Assembly: GCF_016862395.1 (NCBI RefSeq)
Contig: NZ_BOMW01000018.1
Span: forward strand, 1-64,000
Direction: 5' to 3'
DNA from: Actinoplanes siamensis
GTDB lineage: Bacteria; Actinomycetota; Actinomycetes; Mycobacteriales; Micromonosporaceae
DNA length: 64,000 nt
The notes beneath the pieces were generated by a model. That model searched no databases, was not told the origin of the DNA, and was given only the letters and a program-made list of their open reading frames with translations. A program made the position numbers and the translations under genes. Below are positions 25,108-33,878 of the stretch, in pieces. Every line of letters begins with the position of its first letter. Position 1 is the first letter of the stretch.

Positions 25108-26046
25108 TCAGGGCACGGCGGCAGGGCGCGGAAGGCCGGCCCAGGCGCGCAGCAGATGACCGCCGATCGAGTCGGGCGGGCCGGACGACGCGCGGGCGGC
25201 CACCTCGGCCCGGGTGAACCAGCGGGCCTCCTGCAGTTCCGCCCCGTCCACCGCGATGGTGTCGTCCACCGCCCGCGCGCGGAACCCGATCATCAGGCCG
25301 GCCGGGAAGGGCCACCCCTGGGAGGCCTGATAGGACACTTCGCCCACCCGCACACCCGCCTCCTCGAGAACCTCACGGCGCACCGTGCCCTCCAGGCTCT
25401 CGCCGATCTCGACGAAGCCGGCGATCAACGCGAACCGGTCCGGGGCGGCGCCGTGGTGCCGGGCCAGCAGGCAGCGGGGTTCCGGGCCGGGCGCCTCGAC
25501 CAGGACGATCACCGCGGGTTCGATGCGCGGGAACAACTGGCGCCCGCAGTGCCGGCCGGTGCAGCGGCGGACGTGGCCGGCGTGCTCGCTGACCGCCGGG
25601 CAGCCGCACGAGCCGCAGAACCGGGTGGCGCGGTTCCAGTGCAGCAGACCACGGGCGTACGCCAGGGTGGCCGCCTCGGCGTGTGGCAGGGTCGCGGCCA
25701 GCGACCGCAGGTCGGCGGTCGCGTCCGCACCGGCCACGCGCAGCGCGTCGGCCTCCTCGTAGTCGCTGAGGTCGACCGCGAAGACCGGGGTCGCGCCGGG
25801 CGCCGTGGTCCGCGGGGTGAGGCCGAGAAGGGTGATCTGATGGTCGGCAGCCGGCGAGAGCCCGTTCGCGAGCGTGCCGGACGCGACGACCGGCTGGCCG
25901 GAGGTGGTCAGGCAGCGGTCCCGCCAGAGCGGGATCACCCGAGCGTCCGGGCGGGCCGCCTGGGCGGCCACCCAGGCGGGATCCTGGCGCAGGCTCGGGG
26001 CACGGTCGTAAGGGGTCTCGGTGTAGAACAGCCCGTCGAATGCCAC
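25108..26046 (-). CDS. nudC: NAD(+) diphosphatase
   Basis: A 312-residue Nudix hydrolase of the NudC type, which cleaves NAD(H) to NMN and AMP and in several bacteria removes NAD caps from RNA. A zinc ribbon is seen (CGSCGCPAVSEHAGHVRRC with CTGRHCGRQ, four-Cys-like, about residues 135-165). The Nudix box follows: GFVEIGESLEGTVRREVLEE (about 206-225), matching Gx5Ex7REUxEExGU. The SYQASQGWPFP motif after the box is the NudC-specific SQPWPFP signature. The GTG start at 26046 has TAGGCA 6 nt upstream and no ribosome site, so it may be leaderless. Confidence 0.92.
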   Translation of the reverse strand: MAFDGLFYTETPYDRAPSLRQDPAWVAAQAARPDARVIPLWRDRCLTTSGQPVVASGTLANGLSPAADHQITLLGLTPRTTAPGATPVFAVDLSDYEEADALRVAGADATADLRSLAATLPHAEAATLAYARGLLHWNRATRFCGSCGCPAVSEHAGHVRRCTGRHCGRQLFPRIEPAVIVLVEAPGPEPRCLLARHHGAAPDRFALIAGFVEIGESLEGTVRREVLEEAGVRVGEVSYQASQGWPFPAGLMIGFRARAVDDTIAVDGAELQEARWFTRAEVAARASSGPPDSIGGHLLRAWAGLPRPAAVP

Positions 26047-26126
26047 TCCGGTTGCCTATCACAAGATCGTACGATCAGCGGCTCGCACCGGCGCAGCACG
26101 CCGCCCGCGTCAGTCTCTTGTGGAAC

Positions 26127-26158
26127 CCCTGGGCGCCGCCGGGTGACGACGCCCAGGG
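26127..26158 (-). terminator. Hairpin after the lipoamide dehydrogenase gene
   Basis: CCCTGGGCG (26127-26135) pairs perfectly with CGCCCAGGG (26150-26158). It lies 17 bp past the stop on the minus strand. Confidence 0.55.
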
Positions 26159-26175
26159 ATCCGGGCCGAAGCACG

Positions 26176-27555
26176 TCAGAAGTTGATCATGTGGCCCGCG
26201 AGGCCGTGGACCGCCTCCTTGACCGCCTCGCCGAGGGTCGGGTGGGCGTGCACGTTGCGGGCCACCTCGGTGACCGTCAGGTCCCACTGCTGGGCCAGGG
26301 TCAGCTCGGGCAGCAGCTCGGTCACGTCCGGCCCGATCAGGTGCGCGCCGAGCAGCTCGCCGTACTTCGCGTCGCTGAGGATCTTCACGAAGCCGGTGGC
26401 GTCGCCGAGGCCGTGCGCCTTGCCGTTCGCGGTGAACGGGAACTTCGCCACCTTGACGTCGAAACCCTGCTCCCGGGCCTGTGCCTCGGTCCACCCGAAG
26501 CTGGCGACCTGCGGCTGGCAGTAGGTGGCGCGCGGGATCATCCGGTAGTCCAGCGTCATCGTCTCGGCGCCGGCGATCGTCTCGGCCGCCACGACGCCCA
26601 TCGCCTCGGCGGCGTGCGCCAGCATCAGCTTGGCGGTGACGTCACCGATCGCGTAGATGCCCTCGACGTTCGTACGGCAGCGGTCGTCGATCTCGATCGC
26701 CCCGCGGCCGGTCAGCCGCACGCCGGTGCGCTCCAGCCCGTACCCCTCGACGTTGGGCTGGAAGCCGATCGCCTGGAGCACCTTGTCGGCCTCGAGAACC
26801 TCCGTCGCGCCGTTGCGGGAGACCGTGACACGGACCGATTCCGGCCCCTCCTCGATGCCCTCCACCTTGGTGCCGACGCGGACGTCGACGCCGAGTTTGC
26901 GGTACTGCCGGAGCAGTTCCTTGGACACCTCCTCGTCCTCCAGCGGCAGCATCCGGTCGAGGAACTCCACGATGGTCACCTCGACGCCGTAGTTGCGCAG
27001 CACGTACGCGAACTCGACGCCGATCGCGCCGGCCCCGACGATGACGATGCTGCCGGGCAGCCGCGAGTCGAGGATCTGCTCCTCGTAGGTGACCACCCGG
27101 CTGGTCACGCTGGTGCCGGGGATCAGCCGGGTGCTCGCCCCGGTCGCCACGATGCAGTGGTCGAAGGTGATCGTGCGGTCGCCGACCCGGATCGTGTGCG
27201 CGTCGGTGAAGGAGCCACGCCCCTGGACCTCGGTGATCCCGTTCTTCTTCATCAGATAGTGCACGCCCTTGACCCGACCGTCGGCCACGGTGCGGCTGCG
27301 CCGGTGGGCCACCGCGAAGTCGAAGGTGACCTTGCCGTCGATGCCGAAGGTCTGCGCCTGGTGGTGGAAGATGTGCGCCAGCTCCGCGTTGCGCAGCAAC
27401 GCCTTCGAGGGAATACAGCCCACGTTGAGGCAGACCCCGCCCCAGTACTTGTCCTCGACGATCGCCGTGGAGAGCCCGAGCTGAGCGCCGCGGATGGCGG
27501 CGACGTATCCACCGGGCCCGGCGCCCAGCACGACGAGATCGAAATGTTCGCCCAT
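26176..27555 (-). CDS. lpdA: Dihydrolipoyl dehydrogenase (E3)
   Basis: A 459-residue FAD-dependent disulfide oxidoreductase, the E3 subunit of pyruvate/2-oxoglutarate dehydrogenase complexes. FAD motif [10 protein letters not shown] is at residues 10-19, the redox-active disulfide in [13 protein letters not shown] near residue 40, the NAD-binding [13 protein letters not shown] near residue 175, and the C-terminal active-site [13 protein letters not shown] near 435. All E3 landmarks are intact. The ATG at 27555 is chosen because the FAD motif begins at once; the open frame extends about 89 codons further but that part is not E3-like. TACTGT 6 nt upstream suggests a leaderless transcript. No other dehydrogenase subunit is adjacent. 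Confidence 0.95.
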   Translation of the reverse strand: MGEHFDLVVLGAGPGGYVAAIRGAQLGLSTAIVEDKYWGGVCLNVGCIPSKALLRNAELAHIFHHQAQTFGIDGKVTFDFAVAHRRSRTVADGRVKGVHYLMKKNGITEVQGRGSFTDAHTIRVGDRTITFDHCIVATGASTRLIPGTSVTSRVVTYEEQILDSRLPGSIVIVGAGAIGVEFAYVLRNYGVEVTIVEFLDRMLPLEDEEVSKELLRQYRKLGVDVRVGTKVEGIEEGPESVRVTVSRNGATEVLEADKVLQAIGFQPNVEGYGLERTGVRLTGRGAIEIDDRCRTNVEGIYAIGDVTAKLMLAHAAEAMGVVAAETIAGAETMTLDYRMIPRATYCQPQVASFGWTEAQAREQGFDVKVAKFPFTANGKAHGLGDATGFVKILSDAKYGELLGAHLIGPDVTELLPELTLAQQWDLTVTEVARNVHAHPTLGEAVKEAVHGLAGHMINF

Positions 27556-27561
27556 GAACTG

Positions 27562-27567
27562 ACAGTA
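27562..27567 (-). promoter_or_regulatory. -10 box of leaderless lpdA promoter
   Basis: Read on the minus strand, TACTGT is followed by 6 nt (CAGTTC) and then the ATG of lpdA; no Shine-Dalgarno site is present. Confidence 0.5.
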
Positions 27568-27694
27568 CTGACCATCCCGGGCACCCGATATCCTTTCCGG
27601 CGAGGGGAGCACCTCCGACCGGGACGTGGTGGGCGTCACGGGCGTGTGATCATGCCCCCGCGCGTTCGCCGTTGCGCCAGGACGGTGAGGGAGA

Positions 27695-27720
27695 CCTCGG
27701 ACGTTGACGCATGTCCGAGG
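27695..27720 (+). promoter_or_regulatory. Hairpin covering the ribosome site of a 50-residue gene
   Basis: CCTCGGAC (27695-27702) and GTCCGAGG (27713-27720) form a perfect 8-bp stem with a 10-nt loop. The right arm contains the start of GAGGAG, the ribosome site for the GTG at 27728, so folding would hide it. Confidence 0.4.
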
Positions 27721-27727
27721 AGACTCC

Positions 27728-27880
27728 GTGTCGTCGATCGCCTCGCCCACCCCGTGGGCCGTCACCATCGCGGTGATCGCCGGCGTGCTGGTCGCGGTGA
27801 CCGTGACCAGCCTGATCGCCAACCGGCGGGACGCCGCGGTCCCGGGCGGCGAGCCGGACCGCGAGCGCCTCAGAAGTTGA
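27728..27880 (+). CDS. Small single-pass membrane protein (50 aa)
   Basis: A 50-residue open frame starting GTG, with GAGGAG 6-11 nt upstream. Residues about 10-31 ([20 protein letters not shown]) form one clear transmembrane helix, followed by a charged tail ([19 protein letters not shown]), so the C-terminus is expected in the cytoplasm by the positive-inside rule. It has no family I can name. Its last 11 bp overlap the end of the opposite-strand zinc-ribbon gene, and it is divergent from lpdA. The ribosome site lies in a hairpin. The hydrophobic segment and the ribosome site together make a real gene likely, but expression is unproven. Confidence 0.6.
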   Translation: MSSIASPTPWAVTIAVIAGVLVAVTVTSLIANRRDAAVPGGEPDRERLRS

Positions 27881-28631
27881 GGATCAGACCCTTCAGCAGG
27901 ATGTTCAGGACGAACGCGGCGACGACACAGCCGGTGGCCACCCCGATCGCGATCCGGGCGTTGCGCTCGTGGCGGCGCTTGGCGAAGGCTGCCAGGACCA
28001 GGCCGACGATCGCGATCATCGGCGAGGTGAGCAGGACGCCGAAGCCGGACAGGACGAAGGCCAGGACGGTGAGAACGGTGCTGTCCGACGCGGGCTGCGG
28101 ATATCCGGGGTACGCCGCATACGGCTGCTGACCGGGGTGGGGCTGCCCCGGATACGGCTGCCCCGGATACGGCTGACCGGGGTACGGCTGCCCCGGGTAC
28201 GGCCCCGGGTAGGACTGCCCTGGATAAGGCTGACCGGGATAGGACTGTCCCGGGTAAGGATGGTCCGGGTAGGGCTGACCGGCGGGCGGTGGGCCGTAGG
28301 GCGCGGGCGGGCTCTGCGGCGCGGCCTGCTGCGCCGGCGCGTAGGGCGGGGGCGCCGGCGTGAACGGCTCGGCGCCGGCCGGCGGCGCGGAGGACGGCAT
28401 GGCGCCGGAACCGTCCGCGGCGATCGGCGCAGGCGCGAACGGGTCGCCGGTGGTCGGGCCGGTGTAGGGATCGACAGGCACCGAATACGGCGACGCGGGC
28501 ACGTCCGGCGCCGGCGCGGACAGCGGACCGGGGAAGGCGCTGGTGGCCGGCGCCAGGTCGACCGCGCGGCCGCAGCCCGGGCAGTTGCCGACGGTCGGCG
28601 CCGCCGGCGAGCCGCAGTGCGTACAGATCAT
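27870..28631 (-). CDS. Zinc-ribbon / DUF4190 membrane protein with Pro-Gly repeats
   Basis: A 253-residue protein in three parts. The N-terminus [23 protein letters not shown] is a four-Cys zinc ribbon. The middle (about 30-175) is proline-rich, ending in about a dozen [10 protein letters not shown]-type repeats of five to six residues. The C-terminal 75 residues hold two membrane helices ([22 protein letters not shown] and [17 protein letters not shown]) of the DUF4190 type. Such proteins are common in actinobacteria; function unknown. The repeat array is coded by an imperfect DNA repeat at about 28125-28275. Confidence 0.82.
   Translation of the reverse strand: MICTHCGSPAAPTVGNCPGCGRAVDLAPATSAFPGPLSAPAPDVPASPYSVPVDPYTGPTTGDPFAPAPIAADGSGAMPSSAPPAGAEPFTPAPPPYAPAQQAAPQSPPAPYGPPPAGQPYPDHPYPGQSYPGQPYPGQSYPGPYPGQPYPGQPYPGQPYPGQPHPGQQPYAAYPGYPQPASDSTVLTVLAFVLSGFGVLLTSPMIAIVGLVLAAFAKRRHERNARIAIGVATGCVVAAFVLNILLKGLILNF
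28125..28275. repeat. Imperfect 15/18-bp coding repeats (PGQPY)
   Basis: Consecutive imperfect copies of a 15- or 18-bp unit coding Pro-Gly-Gln-Pro/Ser-Tyr lie inside the zinc-ribbon/DUF4190 gene. They are protein repeats, not a CRISPR array: there are no unique spacers. Confidence 0.75.
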
Positions 28632-28698
28632 GTGTTCTCTCCCGTGTTCCCCGTCAGGTACGGGAAAGTGCGTGGCCGGTGGTCAGCGGCTGGTCAGC

Positions 28699-29799
28699 CT
28701 AGCGCGCACCGGCCACCTCGTCGTACAGGTCCTCCAGCCGCCGGGTCTGCTCCAGCAGATCGAAGTGCTTGGTGACGTGCTCACGGGCCCGTGCCCCGAG
28801 CCGCCGCTGCAGATCCTCGTCGGCGAGCAGGCGGGTCAGCGACGCGGCCAGGGCGGCCGGGTCGGCCTCCGGGCTGAGCAGGCCGGTCTCCCCCTCCACG
28901 ACCGCCTCCGGGATGCCGCTGTGCCGGGTGGCGACCACCGGCAGGCCGAGCGCGGCCGCCTCCAGGATCGTGGTGGGCAGGCCCTCGGTGTCGCCGTCCG
29001 GCGCGGTCTTCGACGGGCAGGCCAGCACCCGGGACTCCAGCAGGTGGCGGCGCACCTGTCCGGGCGTCTGGCTGCCGGTGAAGGTGGCGTCCACCCGCAG
29101 CTCCCCGGCCCGGGCGCGCATCCGGTCCAGCAGCTCGCCGTCGCCGACGATCAGCGCACGCGGCCGCGACGGGACCGCCGCCAGCGCGGTGAGCAGGTCG
29201 TCGATGCCCTTCTTGGCGACGAACCGGCCGACGAACACCACGTCCCACTTCTTCGGCAGCGTCTCGACGGACTCCGGCACGGTGATGCCGGTGTAGTGCA
29301 CCCGCACCTTGGCCGGGTCGGCGCCCCAGCGGACCGCCTGGCCACGGATCACCTCGGAGACCGCGATCACCAGCGCCGCCCGCCGGAACACGGACTGCAG
29401 ATTGCGGCGGTAGCGCACGCCCTTGGCCCCCGGGCTGGACGGCTGGCGGGTCACGTCGTGCCCGTGCACCGTGACGGCCAGGGGCACCCCGAGCTGGCGG
29501 GCGGAGTGGCTGACCAGCCAGCCGTCGCCGCCGAAGTGGGCGTGGACCAGCTCCGGGCGTACCCCCGCAATCGTCTTCTGCAGTTGGGGTGAAGCGCCGG
29601 TCAGGCGCAGCCGCAGGAAGCCCTTGCCGTCCGGGAAGGCGATCACGTCGTCGGGGCGGGACAGCACCGAGTCCAAGCGGGTGGCGCCGACGTAGGTGGG
29701 CGACCAGCGGGTCAACGCGTCGCCCTGATTGCGGATGAACGTCTCGGAACCGGGCAGCATCGCGCTGCGCCAGATCGCGACCCGGCGGTCACTCGGCAT
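28699..29799 (-). CDS. Glycosyltransferase family 4
   Basis: A 366-residue GT-B-fold glycosyltransferase. The start MPSDRRVAIWRSAMLPGSETFIRNQ is typical of the WcaL-like/colanic-acid-type GT4 group, HAHFGGDGW (about residue 95) is the usual acceptor-side motif, and the donor-site motifs VFVGRFVAKKG (about 190) and EGLPTTILEAAALGLPVVATRHSG (read in parts, about 275-300) with the EX7E pattern are present. It likely adds a hexose from a nucleotide sugar to a polysaccharide or lipid-linked glycan at the inner membrane. The ATG at 29799 overlaps the end of the GT2 gene by 11 bp, so both are translated together. Confidence 0.9.
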   Translation of the reverse strand: MPSDRRVAIWRSAMLPGSETFIRNQGDALTRWSPTYVGATRLDSVLSRPDDVIAFPDGKGFLRLRLTGASPQLQKTIAGVRPELVHAHFGGDGWLVSHSARQLGVPLAVTVHGHDVTRQPSSPGAKGVRYRRNLQSVFRRAALVIAVSEVIRGQAVRWGADPAKVRVHYTGITVPESVETLPKKWDVVFVGRFVAKKGIDDLLTALAAVPSRPRALIVGDGELLDRMRARAGELRVDATFTGSQTPGQVRRHLLESRVLACPSKTAPDGDTEGLPTTILEAAALGLPVVATRHSGIPEAVVEGETGLLSPEADPAALAASLTRLLADEDLQRRLGARAREHVTKHFDLLEQTRRLEDLYDEVAGAR

Positions 29800-30766
29800 G
29801 CGGGGTGCCCTGCCGCTCGGTGTCCTTGTCCTTGTTGCCCCGGCCGACCACCAGGTCGCGCAGGTGGTGGCGGACGCTCGGCGGGAGGGCCCAGATCTGC
29901 ATGTGGGTAAGGTAGTCGACCGCGCCCGGGCGGCCGTGCTCGCGCGCCTCGTTGAGCAGCTCACGGAAGAGCTTGGCGTCGCGGGTCGGCGCGGCCATCG
30001 AGCTGAGCACGCTGAGCGTGAACGCCGCGTAGGCGCGCGGGGTGAACAGGTGGCGGCTGTTGCGCAGCCACTCCAGCTGCTCCTGCCACGGGTTCTCCAG
30101 GCTGATCCGCTCGCGGTTCTCGTCCTGGTGCCAGAGCACCAGCGGCTCCTCCGCGTAGATCAGGGCGGTGCCCGGCTCGCACAGCGCCCGCAGGGTCCAG
30201 TCCAGCTCCTGCTGGCGGCGCAGGCCGACGGTGAACGGCACCTTCCGCCACAGCTCGGTGGGCGCCATGATGCAGGAGGTCTGGACGAAGCCGTCGCCGT
30301 AGAACAGGCCGCGGCGGACCACCAGGTACTCACTGATCGGCTCGCCGGGCTCGGGCAGCCGGCGCGGCATGACGTTGTCGGCGCGCGGGGTCCGGCTGAT
30401 CATCCGGCAGGCCACGATCGGCCACTCCACCTCGGCCGCCTCGGCCAGTTCCAGCTGCCGGGCGACCTTCTCCGGCAGCCACTCGTCGTCGTCGTCGAGC
30501 ATCGCGGTCCAGCGGCCCAGGGCCGCCCGGGCGCCGGTGTTCCGGGCGTTCGGGGCCTTGCCCCGCTCGGGCAGCGGAATTACCTTGAGGCGGGGGTCGC
30601 CGATCTCCGCGAGTGCCCGCTCGGTGGCCTCGTCGGGACCGTCGATCACGACGATCACCTCGAGGTTCCGGTGCGTCTGCCCGAGGGCGCTGCGCACCGC
30701 GCGGACGGCCAGCTCCGGACGGTTACACGTCGGGATGACGACACTGACATCCGGCTGTGGGGACAT
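29789..30766 (-). CDS. Glycosyltransferase family 2
   Basis: A 325-residue GT-A-fold transferase. The nucleotide-binding start VSVVIPTCNRPELAVRAVRS (residues 7-26), ARNTGARAALGRW (about 75) and the metal-binding DDDDEWLPEK (about 91) are standard. The C-terminal half, with SCIMAPTELWRKVPF and LVLWHQDENRERIS, is less conserved. It should act with the overlapping GT4 gene on a cell-surface glycan. Upstream, across 279 bp containing PHO-box-like repeats, lies an LCP-family gene that attaches glycopolymers to peptidoglycan, which supports a cell-wall polymer role. Confidence 0.9.
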   Translation of the reverse strand: MSPQPDVSVVIPTCNRPELAVRAVRSALGQTHRNLEVIVVIDGPDEATERALAEIGDPRLKVIPLPERGKAPNARNTGARAALGRWTAMLDDDDEWLPEKVARQLELAEAAEVEWPIVACRMISRTPRADNVMPRRLPEPGEPISEYLVVRRGLFYGDGFVQTSCIMAPTELWRKVPFTVGLRRQQELDWTLRALCEPGTALIYAEEPLVLWHQDENRERISLENPWQEQLEWLRNSRHLFTPRAYAAFTLSVLSSMAAPTRDAKLFRELLNEAREHGRPGAVDYLTHMQIWALPPSVRHHLRDLVVGRGNKDKDTERQGTPHAE

Positions 30767-30901
30767 GGCAACTCGCTTATCGGCGTCGGAACGGTCGCCT
30801 GGACCGTAGGGCTACCCAGCGGCGTGAAGATTAACGGAGGGCATCGGGCTGTGGAGCAACCGGGAAGCACGACTCGGCGTCGAGACTGCCGGGGCGGCTA
30901 C

Positions 30902-30934
30902 GTTTACCTTACGTTTACCTTACGTTCAGCAAAA
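30902..30934. promoter_or_regulatory. PHO-box-like 11-bp direct repeats
   Basis: Three consecutive 11-bp units begin GTTTACC, GTTTACC and GTTCAGC (30902-30912, 30913-30923, 30924-30934). The first two are identical. PhoP sites in Streptomyces are 11-nt direct repeats with core GTTCACC, and each unit here matches that core at six of seven bases. The site lies between divergent glycosyltransferase and LCP genes. Confidence 0.55.
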
Positions 30935-31045
30935 ATCTATGTTTGACAGGCAATCTTTCGGCCTGCGGCGCCCGTCTGAATGGGTGGAACGACAGTCCTA
31001 GATTTCTGAGGGCGAGACGACCGCCCGAGACCGAGGAGACCCCCC

Positions 31046-32203
31046 TTGCGTACGACCAGCAAGCGCAGACGCCGCACGCCCCGCTGGGCCTTCTGGACCG
31101 TGGTCTTCGGTTCCGTGCTGCTGGTGGGCGGCGGGGGCGGGGCGATCGGCCTGAAGGCGACGCTGGCCGCGGCCACCGGCTCGATCGACAAGAAGTCACT
31201 GATCCCGGTGGACGGGGGCAAGGAGGAGAGGAAGAACGTCGACCTCGACGGCGCCAAGAACCTCCTGCTCGTCGGCATCGACCAGCGGCCCGACCAGACC
31301 AACGGCGAGCCGCTGCGGTCCGACTCGATCATCCTGCTGCACATCAACAAGGACCACAGCAGCGGCTACATGATCTCGCTGCCCCGGGACAGCTACGTCA
31401 ACATCCCGGCGTACGACAACGGGGTGCAGAGGTGGGGCGGTGGCAAGACGAAGATCAACGCCGCGTTCGCGTTCGGCACCCGTGGACTGACCGGGGACAA
31501 GGCGCTCCAGCACGGCTTCGAGCTGCTCGCCCTGACGGTCAAGGACCTCACCGGCATCACCCCGGACGCCGGAGCGATCATCGACTTCCAGGGCTTCCGT
31601 GACGTGGTCAACGTGCTCGGCAGGGTCTGCATGTACGTGGACACCACCACCAAGTCGATCCACCTCGGCAAGGACAGGCAGGGCAACACGGCCAAGCCGT
31701 TCAAAATCAACAAGGACGGCACGATCAACCACGCGATCGCCGGGGTCACGCCGAACACGTACACCAAGGGCGATCACTGCTTCAACCCGGCGCAGGCGCT
31801 CGACTTCGTCCGCCAGCGCGACCTGCTCGAGGACAACTCGCTGGACTACGGCCGGCAGCGGCACCAGCAGCAGTTCTTCAAGGCGATCATCAGCCAGGCG
31901 ATGAAGGACGGCCTCGACTCGCCGACCAAGCTGCCGAAGATCCTGAACGCGTTCGGCAAGTCGATGACCGTCGACGACGGCGGGGTCGACCTGGCCGACT
32001 GGGCGCTGTCGATGCGCAGCCTCAAGCCGGACAAGCTGATCACCATCAAGACCAACGCGGGCAAGCTGAACTCCGAGAACGTGCCCGGCGTGGGTAGCGT
32101 CGAGCTGCTCAGCGAGGACAGCATGGCGCTGCTGAAGACCATCAAGAAGGACAACCTGGACACCTTCCTGTTGAGTCACCCGAACTTCATCGCCAACAGC
32201 TGA
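31046..32203 (+). CDS. LytR-CpsA-Psr (LCP) family cell-wall glycopolymer ligase
   Basis: A 385-residue membrane-anchored protein. A basic N-terminus (TTSKRRRRTPRW) precedes one signal-anchor helix (about 14-37). The LCP domain follows: LLLVGIDQRPDQTNGEPLRSDSI (read in parts; catalytic Asp/Arg), YMISLPRDSYVNIP and DFVRQRDLLEDNSLDYGRQ. LCP proteins move lipid-linked glycopolymers (teichoic acid, arabinogalactan-like, capsule) onto peptidoglycan on the outer face of the membrane. The start is a TTG at 31046 with GAGGAG 9 nt upstream; no better start fits. A strong terminator follows the stop. The divergent neighbours are two glycosyltransferases. Confidence 0.9.
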   Translation: MRTTSKRRRRTPRWAFWTVVFGSVLLVGGGGGAIGLKATLAAATGSIDKKSLIPVDGGKEERKNVDLDGAKNLLLVGIDQRPDQTNGEPLRSDSIILLHINKDHSSGYMISLPRDSYVNIPAYDNGVQRWGGGKTKINAAFAFGTRGLTGDKALQHGFELLALTVKDLTGITPDAGAIIDFQGFRDVVNVLGRVCMYVDTTTKSIHLGKDRQGNTAKPFKINKDGTINHAIAGVTPNTYTKGDHCFNPAQALDFVRQRDLLEDNSLDYGRQRHQQQFFKAIISQAMKDGLDSPTKLPKILNAFGKSMTVDDGGVDLADWALSMRSLKPDKLITIKTNAGKLNSENVPGVGSVELLSEDSMALLKTIKKDNLDTFLLSHPNFIANS

Positions 32204-32216
32204 CCCGGGTTTCGGC

Positions 32217-32244
32217 GCCCCGCGGACCTTCCGGTTCGCGGGGC
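32217..32244 (+). terminator. Terminator after the LCP gene
   Basis: GCCCCGCG (32217-32224) pairs with CGCGGGGC (32237-32244), extended inward by GACC/GGTT. A T-containing stretch (GTTCGTCTTT) follows. Confidence 0.75.
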
Positions 32245-32366
32245 GTTCGTCTTTCCCGGGTTCTCCTCCGTGGCCGGCGTGCCGGGCCCTTCGCACGGCC
32301 CTGCGTACCGGCGGGTCCACCTGTCTTGCCCGGCCCCGCGTGCCGGGCCGGGACACCTCGCGCGGA

Positions 32367-32372
32367 TAGGGT
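32367..32372 (+). promoter_or_regulatory. -10 box of leaderless promoter for the lipid kinase
   Basis: TAGGGT ends 6 nt before the GTG start at 32379; no ribosome site is present. Confidence 0.5.
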
Positions 32373-32378
32373 CGGCGG

Positions 32379-33308
32379 GTGCGGAGCAAGCAGCGGCTCA
32401 CCGAGGACATCCGGCGCGACCGGCGGGCGGCGCTCGTCGTCAACACCCGGTCACGGCGCGGGCGCCAGCTCTACGAGAATGCCCGGCGGCGGTTGCTGCG
32501 GGCCGGGTTCGAGCTGCTCGGGACGTATGCGATGGAACGCTCCGGCGACCTGGAGCCGCTGCTCGCCGACGCCCTGGGCAAGGGGCCGGACCTGCTGATC
32601 GCGGGCGGCGGCGACGGGACGATCAGCACCGCCGGACGGATGCTCGCGCACCGTGACGTCGCCCTCGGACTCCTCCCGCTCGGGACGACGAACAACTTCG
32701 CCCGCACCGTGCGCATCGAACCGGACCTGGACACCGCGATCACCACGCTGGTCGGCGGCAAGGTGATCGACGTGGATCTGGGGCTGGCCGGGGATCTGCC
32801 GTTCACCAACCACGTCGGGATCGGCCTCTCCGCCGCGGTCATGATCAGCGCCCCGCCGGGCCTGAAACGCCTGGTGGGGCGGCTCGCCTACCCGATCACC
32901 GCACTGGGGCTGCTCACCCGGCACCGCCCGCTGCGCGCCACCATCCGGGCCGAGGGGCGGGACCTGCGATTCCACACCCATCAGGTGTACGTGGCGAACG
33001 GCGGTTTCCACGCCGGCCGCCCGATCACCGCGGACGCCCACGCCGACGACCGGCTGCTGGTGGCGTACCCGGTGGGCGGGCCGGCGCGGCGGGACCTGCT
33101 CCGCGAGACGGCTCGCAACGCGGCTACCGGGCATCGCCGTACCCTGCACGAACGCCCTTTTCTCGCGGTCCGCGAGCTCTGGCTGGAGACCGATCGGCCG
33201 GCGCCGGTCGAGGTGGACGGGGAGCCGCGCGGCACCACGCCGATGCGCATCGCCGTCGACCCGAACGCCCTGCGGATCATGGCCCCCGCCGACAGCCCGG
33301 ACCATTGA
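32379..33308 (+). CDS. Diacylglycerol-kinase-family lipid kinase
   Basis: A 309-residue protein of the DAGK/YegS family. The N-terminal ATP-binding part has ALVVNTRSRRG (about residue 13) and the catalytic GGGDGTISTAGRML (about 72-85, GGDGT core), followed by LGLLPLGTTNNFARTVRI, the typical nucleotide-site continuation. The C-terminal beta-sandwich ends with VEVDGEPRGTTPMRI. It should phosphorylate diacylglycerol or a related lipid at the inner membrane face. The GTG start fits a leaderless -10 box (TAGGGT, 6 nt). It is downstream of the LCP gene but separated by a terminator. Confidence 0.9.
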   Translation: MRSKQRLTEDIRRDRRAALVVNTRSRRGRQLYENARRRLLRAGFELLGTYAMERSGDLEPLLADALGKGPDLLIAGGGDGTISTAGRMLAHRDVALGLLPLGTTNNFARTVRIEPDLDTAITTLVGGKVIDVDLGLAGDLPFTNHVGIGLSAAVMISAPPGLKRLVGRLAYPITALGLLTRHRPLRATIRAEGRDLRFHTHQVYVANGGFHAGRPITADAHADDRLLVAYPVGGPARRDLLRETARNAATGHRRTLHERPFLAVRELWLETDRPAPVEVDGEPRGTTPMRIAVDPNALRIMAPADSPDH

Positions 33309-33329
33309 CAACCAGCCGCAACCGCGACC

Positions 33330-33353
33330 GGCGCCGGCCACCCGGCTGGCGCC
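33330..33353 (+). terminator. Hairpin after the lipid kinase gene
   Basis: GGCGCCGGCC (33330-33339) pairs with GGCTGGCGCC (33344-33353) with one mismatch and a 4-nt loop, 22 bp after the stop. Confidence 0.5.
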
Positions 33354-33421
33354 CAGGGGCGCCTCGAGGCACTTGAGACACCCCGGATGACCAGCTGGAC
33401 CTGGATGGGTGCGGCGATGGG

Positions 33422-33712
33422 TCAGGCGGAGGGTTTGGGGTCGGAGTGGCCCAGGTCGCGGCCGGGGGCGACCCGGTCGCGGACCAGACGCTTGAGCTGC
33501 GGGAGATCGGGGAAGCCGTCGGGCTTGCGGTTCCACAGGATCTCGCCGTCGAGACGGATCTCGAAGACGCCCCCGACGCCCGGGACCAGCGCCACCTCAC
33601 CGAGATCCCGAGGGAACGTGGTGAGCAGCTCCTGCGCCAGCCACGCGGCACGGAGCAGCCAGCGGCACTGGGTGCAGTATTCGATCTCGAGGCGGGGCGT
33701 CCGGTTCGTCAC
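33422..33712 (-). CDS. Rdx-family (SelT/SelW/SelH-like) protein
   Basis: A 96-residue thioredoxin-like protein. The start TNRTPRLEIEYCTQCRWLLR has the CxxC redox motif YCTQC at about residues 12-16, the position occupied by Cys-x-x-Sec in SelW. The later GVFEIRLDGEILWNRKPDGFPD is the second conserved block of the Rdx family. Such proteins are thought to work in thiol redox control, but substrates are unknown. I prefer the GTG at 33712, where family homology starts; the open frame extends 12 codons further. It is divergent from the antiporter gene. Confidence 0.82.
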   Translation of the reverse strand: MTNRTPRLEIEYCTQCRWLLRAAWLAQELLTTFPRDLGEVALVPGVGGVFEIRLDGEILWNRKPDGFPDLPQLKRLVRDRVAPGRDLGHSDPKPSA

Positions 33713-33878
33713 AACGATCGAGTATGCCCGGCGGCCCAACGGGCACAACCGCCTGATCAGTGGTCCGCGGGGCGAAGCACCGGGGCGGGAGAATCCGCTG
33801 CGGGCAGCGGTGACGAAGGGGGCGGATGAGGAAGCTGACGGACGGGACGGCCCGGGAGGATTCTGGCAGAGTTGGCGG

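Noticed and set aside
27556-27822. Upstream extension of lpdA by about 89 codons
   Set aside because: The FAD motif starts right after the ATG at 27555, a leaderless -10 box precedes that ATG, and the extension lies opposite the 50-residue gene.
28125-28275. Short repeat array that might look like CRISPR
   Set aside because: Units are 15-18 bp, adjacent without spacers, and code for PGQPY protein repeats.
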